NCBI RefSeq assembly: GCF_027111315.2
Contig: NZ_CP114289.2
Coordinates: forward strand, 4,340,001 to 4,404,000
Source: Flavobacterium limnophilum
GTDB lineage: Bacteria; Bacteroidota; Bacteroidia; Flavobacteriales; Flavobacteriaceae
Direction: 5' to 3'
DNA: 64,000 nt
The translations under genes and the position numbers were made by a program. Positions 1 through 8,013 of this stretch are shown here, piece after piece; position 1 is the first letter of the stretch; every line of letters starts with the position of its first letter. The notes beneath the pieces were generated by a model. That model was given only the letters and a program-made list of their open reading frames with translations. It had not been told where the DNA came from and searched no databases.

Positions 1-962
1 ATAGTTTATATGGCGGAACCTATAATTTGTTGAGTGCCACTTTGCCAAGATTGGGAATTACCACCACGTTTGTAGATCCATCGGATGCGGCCAATTTTAC
101 CAAAGCAGCCCAAGAAAATACCAAAGTGTTCTTTGCAGAAAGTTTAGGAAATCCAAAATTGGACGTCCTGGATTTGAAAGCCATTTCGGCCGAAGCAAAA
201 GCCTTTAAAGTTCCTTTTATTGTAGACAACACGGTTCCTTCTCCTTATTTGCTAAACCCAATCGAGCACGGTGCCAATATCGTGATTCATTCCTTGACCA
301 AATACATTTCAGGAAATGGAACATCGCTTGGAGGAGCTGTTATCGATGCAGGAACATTCGACTGGAGCAGCGGAAGATTCCCTGAATTTACCGAACCATC
401 GGCAAGTTATCACGGATTGGTTTATCACGAAGCGCTTGGAAATGCTGCTTTTATTGCCAAAGTGAGAATCGAAGGTTTGCGGGATTTTGGTGCAGCTTTG
501 AGTCCGTTCAATGCTTTCCAGATTATTCAGGGACTCGAAACTTTGCAGGTTCGCGTCCAGAAGCACAGCGAAAACGGATTGGCTTTGGCCAAATGGTTGG
601 AAACCCAAGACCAAGTTTCGTGGGTCAATTATCCAGGGTTAAAGTCCAGTAAATATTACGATTTGGCAACACAATATTTACCCAAGGGACAAAACGGATT
701 GCTAACTTTCGGCCTTAAAGGAGGTTTTGAAGCCGCCAAGAAAGTGGCCGATGAAACAAAGCTATTTTCGCTTTTGGCCAACATTGGTGACACAAAATCA
801 TTGATTATCCATCCGGCGAGTACCACGCATCAGCAGTTGTCAGATGCAGAGCAGGTCGCCACGGGAGTAACCAAGGATTTAATCCGACTCTCGGTAGGGT
901 TGGAAGACATAGAAGACTTGAAAGCCGATTTACAGGCAGTTTTCGAAAATTTAAAAGAATAA
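1..962 (+). CDS. metY: O-acetylhomoserine sulfhydrylase, 5' truncated
   Basis: PLP-dependent Cys/Met-metabolism enzyme that makes homocysteine from O-acetylhomoserine and sulfide. The open frame runs from the window edge (first whole codon at base 3, reading SLYGGTYNLL), so roughly the first quarter of a usual ~430-residue protein is missing. Visible family marks are the cofactor-binding Asp in VDNTVPSPYL, the PLP lysine in HSLTKYISG, and the C-terminal HPASTTHQQL and IRLSVGLED motifs. The long insert after the PLP lysine (DAGTFDWSSGRFPEF) is typical of MetY rather than cystathionine synthases. It lies upstream of the SAM riboswitch and metX, whose product would be its substrate. Stop is TAA at 960-962. 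Family assignment is firm; exact substrate is inferred from metX nearby. Confidence 0.9.
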   Translation, partial: SLYGGTYNLLSATLPRLGITTTFVDPSDAANFTKAAQENTKVFFAESLGNPKLDVLDLKAISAEAKAFKVPFIVDNTVPSPYLLNPIEHGANIVIHSLTKYISGNGTSLGGAVIDAGTFDWSSGRFPEFTEPSASYHGLVYHEALGNAAFIAKVRIEGLRDFGAALSPFNAFQIIQGLETLQVRVQKHSENGLALAKWLETQDQVSWVNYPGLKSSKYYDLATQYLPKGQNGLLTFGLKGGFEAAKKVADETKLFSLLANIGDTKSLIIHPASTTHQQLSDAEQVATGVTKDLIRLSVGLEDIEDLKADLQAVFENLKE

Positions 963-1037
963 AATAACATAGATGAACTTGGGGAAACTGAATTCAATAT
1001 GTTTTAAAATAAAAAGAATATCTAAAAATAAAACATC

Positions 1038-1241
1038 ATGAAAACACTAAAATATATAACAACGGCAATTGAGTTTCTTAAAAGTTTGAACATAAGAACA
1101 AAAGCAAATACGGCTAATGAAACAAATACGGAAACAACGAATACCCGATTTGGAATCAATTTGAAAAAAACTTCAGGCAAAGCGCCGACTTCTTTGTTGG
1201 GCTTAATGTATTCTGAAGAAAACAACACTCTTTTTATCTAA
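1038..1241 (+). CDS. small hypothetical ORF, 67 aa
   Basis: A small open frame starting at ATG 1038, between metY and the SAM riboswitch. The product is rich in Thr, Asn and Lys and has no signal peptide, membrane segment or motif I recognise. It carries no run of Met or Cys codons, so it does not look like a sulfur-amino-acid leader peptide. The opposite strand is open over nearly the same bases (1022-1228), which lowers confidence that either is real. No convincing ribosome site or promoter is visible. It may simply be a chance frame in a 640-base intergenic region. Confidence 0.25.
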   Translation: MKTLKYITTAIEFLKSLNIRTKANTANETNTETTNTRFGINLKKTSGKAPTSLLGLMYSEENNTLFI

Positions 1242-1286
1242 AAAAAGGATTGTAATAAAAAGCGGTGTCAATTTTAAAACAAGCAA

Positions 1287-1316
1287 CGGCAAGAATCTGT
1301 TTGTGGATTCTTGTCG
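1287..1316 (+). terminator. hairpin, possible terminator
   Basis: An 11-bp stem (1287-1297 pairing with 1306-1316, one G-T pair, 8-base loop) lies after the small ORF and before the SAM riboswitch. Only a weak T-rich stretch follows (GGTTTTAATCTTA), so termination is plausible but not certain. Confidence 0.4.
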
Positions 1317-1417
1317 ATGCGGTTTTAATCTTAAATAAAAAACCAAGCAGCCTAAAATTTGGATGTTTGAAAAATTAGTGGTTAATTTGTGCCTTAAAGT
1401 TCACATACGTATTGAAA

Positions 1418-1522
1418 TGTTATAAAGAAAGCTCGAGGGAATAGACCCGATGAAAGCTTAGCAACCCTTTGAAAACGAAGAAGGTGCTACATTCTATCTC
1501 GATTTGTCGGGAAAAGATAACA
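1418..1522 (+). promoter_or_regulatory. SAM-I riboswitch (S-box) upstream of metX
   Basis: The aptamer core is easily read: the P1 strands TGTTAT (1418-1423) and ATAACA (1517-1522) pair. Between them come the S-box landmarks AAAGAAAGCT, GAGGGA, GACCCGATGAAA, TTAGCAACCC, AAGGTGCTA, ATTCTA and GGGAAAAGAT in the expected order. S-adenosylmethionine binding normally shuts off downstream methionine genes. Bases 1424-1433, part of the aptamer's 5' side, are fully complementary to 1548-1557 (AGCTTTCTTT), which lies between aptamer and start codon. This gives a plausible mutually exclusive expression platform. No long T-run terminator is obvious, so control could be translational. Aptamer recognition is firm; the switching mechanism is inferred. 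Confidence 0.88.
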
Positions 1523-1602
1523 ACAAGAATTCTTCTAGTTTACTTCTAGCTTTCTTTCTAATATTTCCAAACACAAATCAAAAATCACAAAAGATTTGAC
1601 TA

Positions 1603-2565
1603 TTGGAAAATAAACCAACATCAATTACATTACATAATTTCACCACCGAAAGTGGCGCATTTTACGCATTTCTTAATTTGAGTTTTCAGGTTTTTGGGCC
1701 AGTCCTGAATACCGCTCCAATTGTTTTGGTAAACCACGCCTTGACCGGAAATTCGCAAGTTGTTGGAGAACACGGTTGGTGGAATAGTCTCATTGGCGAA
1801 AGCAAAACAATCGACATCAATAAATACACTATTTTGGCTTTCAATGTTCCCGGAAATGGTTACGATGATGTCTTGATAGAAAATAACTTGGATTTTAATG
1901 CAAGAGACGTTGCCAAACTTTTTTTGGAAGGAATCAAAATATTGAAAATTCAACAATTGTACGCTATTATTGGTGGTTCTGTTGGCGGAGGAATTGCTTG
2001 GGAAATGGTCGCTTTGGAGCCGAAAATTACCCAACATTTAATACCGATTGCCACTGACTGGAAATCGACGGATTGGTTGATTGCCAATTGTTTTTTGCAG
2101 GAACAAATCCTGAATAACTCTTCAAAACCGATTGAAGACGCTCGAATTCACGCCATGTTGTGTTACAGAACACCAGAATCGTTCAAAGCCAAATTCCAGC
2201 GAACAACGAATGAAGAATTAGCTATTTTTAATGTGGAAAGTTGGTTGAATCATCACGGCAAGAAATTGCAAAAGCGTTTTCAGCTTTCGGCTTATCGAAT
2301 GATGAACCAGTTGCTCAAAACGATTGACATCACCAGAAACAGGGATTCTTTCGAAGAAATTATTTCTAAGGTTGAAGCCAATATTCACATCATCGGCATT
2401 GATTCCGACTTGTTTTTTACGGCGAACGAAAATAAAGAAACCTTCGAAGAATTAAAGAAATTGAATAAAAATGTTTCTTATGGCGAGATAAAATCAATCC
2501 ACGGCCACGACGCATTTTTGATAGAATACAAACAATTAGATAATTTGCTTAAGGATATTTTTTAA
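1603..2565 (+). CDS. metX: homoserine O-acetyltransferase (alpha/beta hydrolase)
   Basis: Activates homoserine for the sulfhydrylases, the first committed step to methionine. The 320-residue alpha/beta-hydrolase shows the triad of the family: nucleophile Ser126 in GGSVGGG, Asp269 in DSDLF and His302 in GHDAFL. NHALTGN near residue 44 is also typical. It is shorter than the usual 350-380 residues, as in many Bacteroidota. The start is TTG at 1603: an in-frame TGA lies two codons upstream and no suitable ATG follows at the N-terminus. It sits 80 bases downstream of the SAM-I riboswitch and 20 bases before thrA, so both are probably repressed together by SAM. Whether the acyl donor is acetyl- or succinyl-CoA cannot be settled by eye. 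Confidence 0.85.
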   Translation: MENKPTSITLHNFTTESGAFYAFLNLSFQVFGPVLNTAPIVLVNHALTGNSQVVGEHGWWNSLIGESKTIDINKYTILAFNVPGNGYDDVLIENNLDFNARDVAKLFLEGIKILKIQQLYAIIGGSVGGGIAWEMVALEPKITQHLIPIATDWKSTDWLIANCFLQEQILNNSSKPIEDARIHAMLCYRTPESFKAKFQRTTNEELAIFNVESWLNHHGKKLQKRFQLSAYRMMNQLLKTIDITRNRDSFEEIISKVEANIHIIGIDSDLFFTANENKETFEELKKLNKNVSYGEIKSIHGHDAFLIEYKQLDNLLKDIF

Positions 2566-2585
2566 GCATTATACATACAGAACAG

Positions 2586-4997
2586 ATGAAAGTATTAAAA
2601 TTTGGAGGTAAATCTTTATCCAACGGAGAAGGTATAAACAAAGTTATTTCGATAATCGAAAACAAGGTCAAACAGGGCGAGGAAATTGCCGTTGTGGTTT
2701 CTGCAAGAGGAAATGCCACTGACGAATTGGAAGAAATTCTTGGAATTGCCGCTAAAAACGGAGATTACAAAACGCCTTTCGAAAGTTTTAAAAAGGAGCA
2801 AAACGGCGAATACGCAGACATCGATTTATCTGTGGAATTCGAAGTTTTGGACAAACTTTTTGAAGGAGTGAGCCTGATTGGTGATTACAGCAACAAAATT
2901 AAAGACCAGATTTTATCGCAAGGCGAATTGCTTTCGGCAAAATTATTGACTTCCATTTTAACCCAAAAAGGGATAAATGCCCGCTTGACCGATTCTAGAG
3001 CCTTGATAAAAACGGATTCTAAATTTGGAGATGCACAACCATTGGAACAAGTTTCCAAGAAAAATGTGGTTCATTATTTCAAGGAAAACAGCGATACCGT
3101 AAATATTATTACCGGTTTTATTGGTTCGAACAGCAACAACGATACCACGACTTTAGGAAGAAACGGCAGTAATTACACCGCTTCCCTGATTGCCAATTAT
3201 TTGGATGCCGAGGAATTGCAAAATTATACGCATGTTGATGGAATTTACACGGCAAACCCGGAATTAGTTCCCGATGCCAAGAAAATTGACCGTTTGTCTT
3301 TTAACGAAGCCAATGAAATAGCCAATTTTGGAGCGACCATTTTGCACGCCAAAACGATTATTCCATTGTTGGAAAAAAATATTCCGTTGCGGATTTTAAA
3401 CACGTTCAACCACGAAAATCAAGGAACATTAATCACGTCTAAATCAAATAAAGAAGGAATCAAAACACTTTCGGTTCTGGAAAATGTGTCGTTGGTCAAC
3501 TTGGAAGGAAGAGGATTGTTGGGAAAAACAGGTGTCGATGCCCGTATTTTCAGGGTAATGGGCGACAATGACATTAGCGTGAGCATCATTTCGCAAGGTT
3601 CTTCTGAAAGAGGAATCGGACTTGTGGTGAATGCCGATCAAGCAACCAAAGCAATGATTGAATTGGAGAAAGAATTCGAAAATGATTTCTATTCGAAAGA
3701 CGTGAACAAGATTTCGATTACCGATGATGTTTCGGTGATTTCGATTATTGGCCAGGATTTGAGCACTTTCCACAAGCCATACACGGCCTTGATTAAAAAC
3801 AAGATTGTGCCAATTCTTTTCAACAATACCGTTACGGGAAAAAACGTGAGTTTGGTCGTGAAAAAATCGCAATTACACAAAGCGTTGAACGTGATTCACG
3901 GGGAGATTTTTGGAGTTTCCAAGAAAATCAACATTGCCATTTTCGGTCACGGATTGGTGGGTGGAACCTTGATTAACCAGATTTTGGAATCGGCTCCGGC
4001 CATCGAAAAAAGAAAAGATATTAAGTTGAATGTTTTCGCGATTGCCAATTCCAAGAACCTGCTTTTGAACAAAAACGGAGTTTCTCCAAATTGGAAAAAC
4101 GAGATTCAAACCAACGGTTTCTCTTATACGATTGACGATGTTATCGCTTTCGCCAATGAAAATCATTTGGAGAACTTGATTGCCATTGACAATACGGCGA
4201 GTGCAGCATTTGTTGAGAATTATGTTCCGTTGGCAGAAGGAAGTTTCGACTTGATTTCTTCCAATAAAGTGGCGAATACCTTGAGTTACAAGTTTTACAA
4301 AGATTTGCGAAAAGTATTGGCGGAGAACCAAAAGAATTATTTGTATGAAACCAATGTTGGTGCAGGATTGCCATTGATTGACACCATAAAATTATTGCAT
4401 CTTTCTGGTGAAAATATCACCAAAATCAAAGGAGTTTTCTCGGGAACTTTGAGTTATTTATTCAATAATTTTTCGGCTAAAGAGGTTCCATTCAGCGAAA
4501 TCTTGAAAGAAGCCATCGATAACGGTTACACCGAACCCGATCCGAGAGAAGATTTATGTGGAAATGACGTTGGTAGAAAATTATTAATTTTGGCGAGAGA
4601 ATTGGATTTACAAAACGAGTTCGAAGAAATCAACATTCAAAACTTGATTCCAGAACATTTGAGAGAAGGCAACGTTGCCGATTTCTTGAATAAATTAAAA
4701 GAATTCGACCCGATTTACAACAAAATAAAAGCAGAGCAGCAACCAAATCACGTCTTGAGATACATCGGAGAATTGTCGGGCGATTTACAAAACGACAAAG
4801 GAAACCTCGAAGTAAAATTAGTTTCCGTACCTTCGGATACCGCTTTGGGTGGATTGAAAGGTTCTGATTCTTTCTTCGAAATTTACACGGAATCTTACGG
4901 AGACAGACCTATTGTGATTCAAGGAGCAGGAGCAGGTTCGGCAGTGACGGCGAGAGGTGTTTTTGGAGATATTTTGAGATTGTCGGAGAAAGGATAA
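2586..4997 (+). CDS. thrA: bifunctional aspartokinase / homoserine dehydrogenase I
   Basis: Catalyses the first and third steps from aspartate to homoserine, supplying metX and threonine synthesis. The 803-residue protein has an N-terminal aspartokinase domain (KFGGKSL at the start, TTLGRNGSNYTA near residue 200), two ACT-type regulatory segments around residues 300-440 (ARIFRVMGDNDISVSIISQ, SIISIIGQDL), and a homoserine dehydrogenase domain from about residue 452 (nucleotide-binding GHGLVGGTL; GAGLPLIDT; GGNDVGRK-like CGNDVGRK; final GAGAGSAVTA). Length and order match the ThrA/MetL fusion. It follows metX by 20 bases, consistent with one transcript under the SAM riboswitch. The feedback ligand (Thr, Lys or Met) cannot be told from sequence. 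Confidence 0.95.
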   Translation: MKVLKFGGKSLSNGEGINKVISIIENKVKQGEEIAVVVSARGNATDELEEILGIAAKNGDYKTPFESFKKEQNGEYADIDLSVEFEVLDKLFEGVSLIGDYSNKIKDQILSQGELLSAKLLTSILTQKGINARLTDSRALIKTDSKFGDAQPLEQVSKKNVVHYFKENSDTVNIITGFIGSNSNNDTTTLGRNGSNYTASLIANYLDAEELQNYTHVDGIYTANPELVPDAKKIDRLSFNEANEIANFGATILHAKTIIPLLEKNIPLRILNTFNHENQGTLITSKSNKEGIKTLSVLENVSLVNLEGRGLLGKTGVDARIFRVMGDNDISVSIISQGSSERGIGLVVNADQATKAMIELEKEFENDFYSKDVNKISITDDVSVISIIGQDLSTFHKPYTALIKNKIVPILFNNTVTGKNVSLVVKKSQLHKALNVIHGEIFGVSKKINIAIFGHGLVGGTLINQILESAPAIEKRKDIKLNVFAIANSKNLLLNKNGVSPNWKNEIQTNGFSYTIDDVIAFANENHLENLIAIDNTASAAFVENYVPLAEGSFDLISSNKVANTLSYKFYKDLRKVLAENQKNYLYETNVGAGLPLIDTIKLLHLSGENITKIKGVFSGTLSYLFNNFSAKEVPFSEILKEAIDNGYTEPDPREDLCGNDVGRKLLILARELDLQNEFEEINIQNLIPEHLREGNVADFLNKLKEFDPIYNKIKAEQQPNHVLRYIGELSGDLQNDKGNLEVKLVSVPSDTALGGLKGSDSFFEIYTESYGDRPIVIQGAGAGSAVTARGVFGDILRLSEKG

Positions 4998-5065
4998 AAA
5001 TAGTACTCAGTGTTCAGTTTTGAGTATTCAGTAAAAAAATAAAAACAACAACTCTCCAGTTTCGG

Positions 5066-5097
5066 CTCCCTCTTCTTTTTAGAGGGCTGGGGTGAGG
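5066..5097 (+). repeat. dispersed C-rich/G-rich hairpin repeat, copy A
   Basis: Reads CTCCCTC, a short T-rich loop, then GAGGGCTGGGGTGAGG. CCCTC pairs with GAGGG. Three related copies occur at 9152-9181, 15793-15824 and 46333-46367, all in the same orientation. The 3' end is 15 bases before the osmC start codon. Confidence 0.75.
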
Positions 5098-5112
5098 AAA
5101 AAATAAAGTATT

Positions 5113-5547
5113 ATGAAAATAACATTAGACAGAGTAAACGAAAACTTCCACTTCGAATTAAAAAACGAACGTGGACATATTGTAAATGTAGATGCGCGTC
5201 CAGATTTTGGAGGTAATGATATGGGGCCAAGTCCGATGGAACTAATCTTGATGGGAGTCGCAGGTTGCAGCGGAATCGACATGATTTCGATCTTGAAAAA
5301 ACAACGTCAGGAAATCACTTCTTTCAAAGCGGATGTTGAAGGCGAAAGAGTGCAAGTAGGCGAAGCAAAACCATTCAAAGATATTCACGTAGTTTTTTAT
5401 TTGGAAGGAAATATCAAAGAAGACAAAGCTTTGAAAGCTGCCCAACTTTCTTTTGAAAAATATTGCTCGGTAGCCAAAACAGTGGAACCAACAGCAACAA
5501 TACATTATAAAGTAGTTTTGAATGGTGCTGAATTAGCGAAAATCTAA
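5113..5547 (+). CDS. OsmC family protein
   Basis: A 144-residue OsmC/Ohr-fold protein. These are small cytoplasmic dimers that reduce organic hydroperoxides or are otherwise linked to thiol chemistry. The paired cysteines of the family are visible: Cys52 in VAGCSGID and Cys118 in EKYCSVAKT, with the usual GPSPMELILMG segment before the first. It lies between thrA and metZ in the methionine cluster with about 40 bases to metZ. A role tied to sulfur metabolism is suggested by location only. Start is ATG 5113, with an A-rich stretch upstream as is common in flavobacteria. Confidence 0.85.
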   Translation: MKITLDRVNENFHFELKNERGHIVNVDARPDFGGNDMGPSPMELILMGVAGCSGIDMISILKKQRQEITSFKADVEGERVQVGEAKPFKDIHVVFYLEGNIKEDKALKAAQLSFEKYCSVAKTVEPTATIHYKVVLNGAELAKI

Positions 5548-5584
5548 ATTCAACAACCATAAACTAAAAACAACAAACATTACA

Positions 5585-6757
5585 ATGAACGAACAAGAAT
5601 TTGGTTTCGAGACCCAAGCCATACGCAATCAATTAGAGCGCACCCAGTATTTAGAACATTCCGTGCCTTTGTACTTAACTTCAAGTTTTGTATTCGAAGA
5701 TGCCGAAGATATGCGTGCCTCATTTGCCGATGAAAAAGATCGAAATATTTACAGCCGTTACAGCAATCCTAATACCAACGAGTTTGTTGATAAAGTGTGT
5801 CAAATGGAAGGTGCAGCAGCTGGTTTTGCTTTCGCATCGGGAATGGCAGCGGTCTATTCAACTTTGGCTGCTTTGTTGAATTCAGGCGATCATATCGTTT
5901 CGGCAGGCAGTGTTTTTGGAGCAACCCACTCTTTGTTTATCAACTATTTTTCGAAATGGGGAATAGAAACTTCGTATTTTGATATTGACAAACCCGAAAC
6001 GATAGAAAGTTTTATCAAACCAAATACTAAAATTCTTTTTGCCGAATCGCCAACCAATCCTGCGGTCGATATTATCGATTTGGAATTGCTTGGTACGATT
6101 GCCAAAAAGCACAATCTGATTTTAATTATTGACAACTGTTTTGCAACGCCTTATTTACAACAACCTATAAAATGGGGAGCTGATTTGGTTATCCATTCGG
6201 CGACTAAATTAATGGATGGTCAAGGACGTGTTTTGGGTGGAATCACTGTTGGTGATGCCGAATTGATTCAAAAAATTTATTTATTTTCCCGATTGACTGG
6301 GCCTTCGTTATCTCCGTTTAATGCTTGGGTGTTGTCCAAAAGTTTAGAGACTTTGGCCATTCGTTTGGACAGACATTGCGAAAACGCCTTAAAAGTAGCC
6401 GAGTTTTTAGAGCAGCATCCTAACGTAAGTTTGGTAAAATATCCGTTCTTGAAATCACATCCACAATATGCCATTGCTCAAAAGCAAATGAAATTGGGTG
6501 GTAATATTGTGGCTTTCGAAATCAAAGGAGGAATCGAAGCCGGAAGAGCTTTCTTGGATAAAATAAAATTGTGCTCGTTGTCTCCCAATTTAGGAGATAC
6601 CAGAACCATTGTAACGCATCCAGCATCCACAACACACAGCAAATTATCTGTCGAAGAACGTTTGGCAGTAAGTATTACTGATGGTTTGGTGCGCGTTTCC
6701 GTAGGATTGGAAACAGTGACCGATATTATTGCTGATTTGGAACAGGCACTTTCTTAA
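5585..6757 (+). CDS. metZ: O-succinylhomoserine sulfhydrylase / cystathionine gamma-synthase-type enzyme
   Basis: A second PLP-dependent Cys/Met-metabolism enzyme (390 residues), distinct from metY. Family marks include the N-terminal SVPLYLTSSF, SRYSNPN, the ASGMAAV segment, the cofactor Asp in IIDNCFATPY, the PLP lysine in HSATKLMDGQG, and HPASTTHSKL near the C-terminus. Length and the GQGRVLGG segment after the lysine suit MetZ rather than MetY. Members make homocysteine or cystathionine from an activated homoserine, and the acyl form used here is uncertain because metX nearby suggests acetylation. A hairpin terminator follows at 6789-6812, so this probably ends the metX-thrA-osmC-metZ unit. 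Confidence 0.82.
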   Translation: MNEQEFGFETQAIRNQLERTQYLEHSVPLYLTSSFVFEDAEDMRASFADEKDRNIYSRYSNPNTNEFVDKVCQMEGAAAGFAFASGMAAVYSTLAALLNSGDHIVSAGSVFGATHSLFINYFSKWGIETSYFDIDKPETIESFIKPNTKILFAESPTNPAVDIIDLELLGTIAKKHNLILIIDNCFATPYLQQPIKWGADLVIHSATKLMDGQGRVLGGITVGDAELIQKIYLFSRLTGPSLSPFNAWVLSKSLETLAIRLDRHCENALKVAEFLEQHPNVSLVKYPFLKSHPQYAIAQKQMKLGGNIVAFEIKGGIEAGRAFLDKIKLCSLSPNLGDTRTIVTHPASTTHSKLSVEERLAVSITDGLVRVSVGLETVTDIIADLEQALS

Positions 6758-6788
6758 AGATTTATAATTATTGATTCAAACAAAATAG

Positions 6789-6812
6789 CCCACGGTTTCT
6801 ACTGTGGGTTTT
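6789..6812 (+). terminator. rho-independent terminator of metZ
   Basis: An 8-bp stem, CCCACGGT (6789-6796) with ACTGTGGG (6801-6808) and a TTCT loop, is followed by TTTTGTTGTT. It also argues against using the GTG at 6804 as the start of the next gene. Confidence 0.8.
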
Positions 6813-6854
6813 GTTGTTAAATTTCAAATTAACGATTTTGTATTTATAAAATAT

Positions 6855-7505
6855 ATGATAGAAGAATTCATAACATTTCGAAAATTTAATGATCAAAATT
6901 CTGCCTCTGAATTAGGGGATTTTTTCAAGGAGAAAAAACTCGAATATATACTTGAGGATAATTCTTTAAGTTTTGATCCCACTTTTGCAAATAATGGATT
7001 TGGTAAAGAATTTTGTATCAAGCTCAAGAAAAGCGATTTTGAAAAGGGAAACTCATTTTTAATTGAAAAAGCAGAAAAAGAAATTGTTGAAATTGATAAG
7101 GATTACTATTTATTAAGTTTTACGGACAAGGAATTATTTGAATTAATCGCAGCTAGTGATGAATGGAGTCCATTTGATGTGTCTTTAGCTGAAAGATTAT
7201 TAAAAGAAAGAGGAAAAGAAGTTACTTCGGAAGAAATAGAAAAAATAAAAACGAATAGAATTGTTGAACTTTCAAAACCAGAAGAAAGTCAAAGAATTTA
7301 TATAGTTATTGGTTATATTACTGCAATTTTGGGAGGGTTTTTAGGTGTATTTATTGGTTGGCATTTGTTGACATTCAAAAAAACATTACCAAATGGAAAT
7401 AGAATTTATGCTTATTCAGATAATGATAGAAAACAAGGGAATCGTATTTTAATAATAGGTGGAATTTTTTTAGTAATTTGGCTATTATATAGGTTTCTAA
7501 AATAA
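6855..7505 (+). CDS. hypothetical membrane protein with DUF2007-like N-terminus
   Basis: A 216-residue product from ATG 6855. An in-frame GTG at 6804 is inside the metZ terminator and is rejected. The N-terminal ~80 residues (FKEKKLEYILEDN, IKLKKSDFEKGNSFL) resemble the small DUF2007 'putative signal transducing protein' fold. A charged middle follows, then two hydrophobic segments near residues 150-178 and 200-215. The gene is clearly richer in A and T than metZ or the Rrf2 gene, so it could be a recent arrival. Function is unknown, and nothing links it to sulfur metabolism except position. Confidence 0.65.
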   Translation: MIEEFITFRKFNDQNSASELGDFFKEKKLEYILEDNSLSFDPTFANNGFGKEFCIKLKKSDFEKGNSFLIEKAEKEIVEIDKDYYLLSFTDKELFELIAASDEWSPFDVSLAERLLKERGKEVTSEEIEKIKTNRIVELSKPEESQRIYIVIGYITAILGGFLGVFIGWHLLTFKKTLPNGNRIYAYSDNDRKQGNRILIIGGIFLVIWLLYRFLK

Positions 7506-7520
7506 TTCAATTTTAATAAA

Positions 7521-7931
7521 ATGCTCTCAAAAAAAACAAAATACGGAATCAAAGCTTTGACTTTTTTGGCACGACAAGAAGATCAAACACCTGTTGCCAT
7601 TGCTGATATTGCAAAAGCGGAACATATTTCCATAAAATTTTTGGAAAGTATTTTGTTGCTTTTGCGTCATTCTGGTTTTTTGGGTGCGAAGAAAGGGAAA
7701 GGCGGAGGTTACTATTTGATAAAAGACCCAAAAGACATTAATATGGCAAAAGTCTATCGTATTCTCGAAGGGCCAATTGCCTTGTTGCCTTGCGCCAGCC
7801 ACAACTTTTACGAAAAATGCGATGACTGTACCGATGAATCTATTTGTGCCGTTCGCAAACTAATGATGGAAGTTCGCGACAATACCTTGATGATATTGGA
7901 GAATAATACGCTTGCTGATATCGCTTTTTAG
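7521..7931 (+). CDS. Rrf2 family transcriptional regulator with four-Cys cluster
   Basis: A 136-residue Rrf2/IscR-type winged-helix regulator. The N-terminus (MLSKKTKYGIKAL), the helix-turn-helix with ADIAKAEHISIKFLESIL, and the wing GAKKGKGGGYYL are classic. The C-terminal half has Cys91, Cys100, Cys103 and Cys109, close to the three-Cys spacing that holds an Fe-S cluster in IscR, so it may sense Fe-S status. CymR-type relatives instead control cysteine and sulfate genes through a partner enzyme. It lies in the middle of the sulfur genes and next to tauE. The paired motifs at 8839-8853 and 9101-9115 are its likely operators. A strong terminator follows. Confidence 0.85.
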   Translation: MLSKKTKYGIKALTFLARQEDQTPVAIADIAKAEHISIKFLESILLLLRHSGFLGAKKGKGGGYYLIKDPKDINMAKVYRILEGPIALLPCASHNFYEKCDDCTDESICAVRKLMMEVRDNTLMILENNTLADIAF

Positions 7932-7947
7932 ACTAAGTATCATTAAA

Positions 7948-7997
7948 AAAGAAAAGACCCTTTCATTGTGTTTGTCCAATGAAAGGGTCTTTTCTTT
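7948..7997. terminator. bidirectional terminator between rrf2 and tauE
   Basis: A perfect 21-bp stem (7948-7968 with 7977-7997) with an 8-base loop. A-rich and T-rich flanks work on either strand. It separates the convergent Rrf2 gene and tauE. Confidence 0.92.
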
Positions 7998-8013
7998 GTA
8001 AATTTCGAACGGA

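Noticed and set aside
6804..6854. GTG start extending the hypothetical membrane protein by 17 codons
   Set aside because: The GTG lies in the right arm of the metZ terminator, and ATG 6855 begins the recognisable domain.
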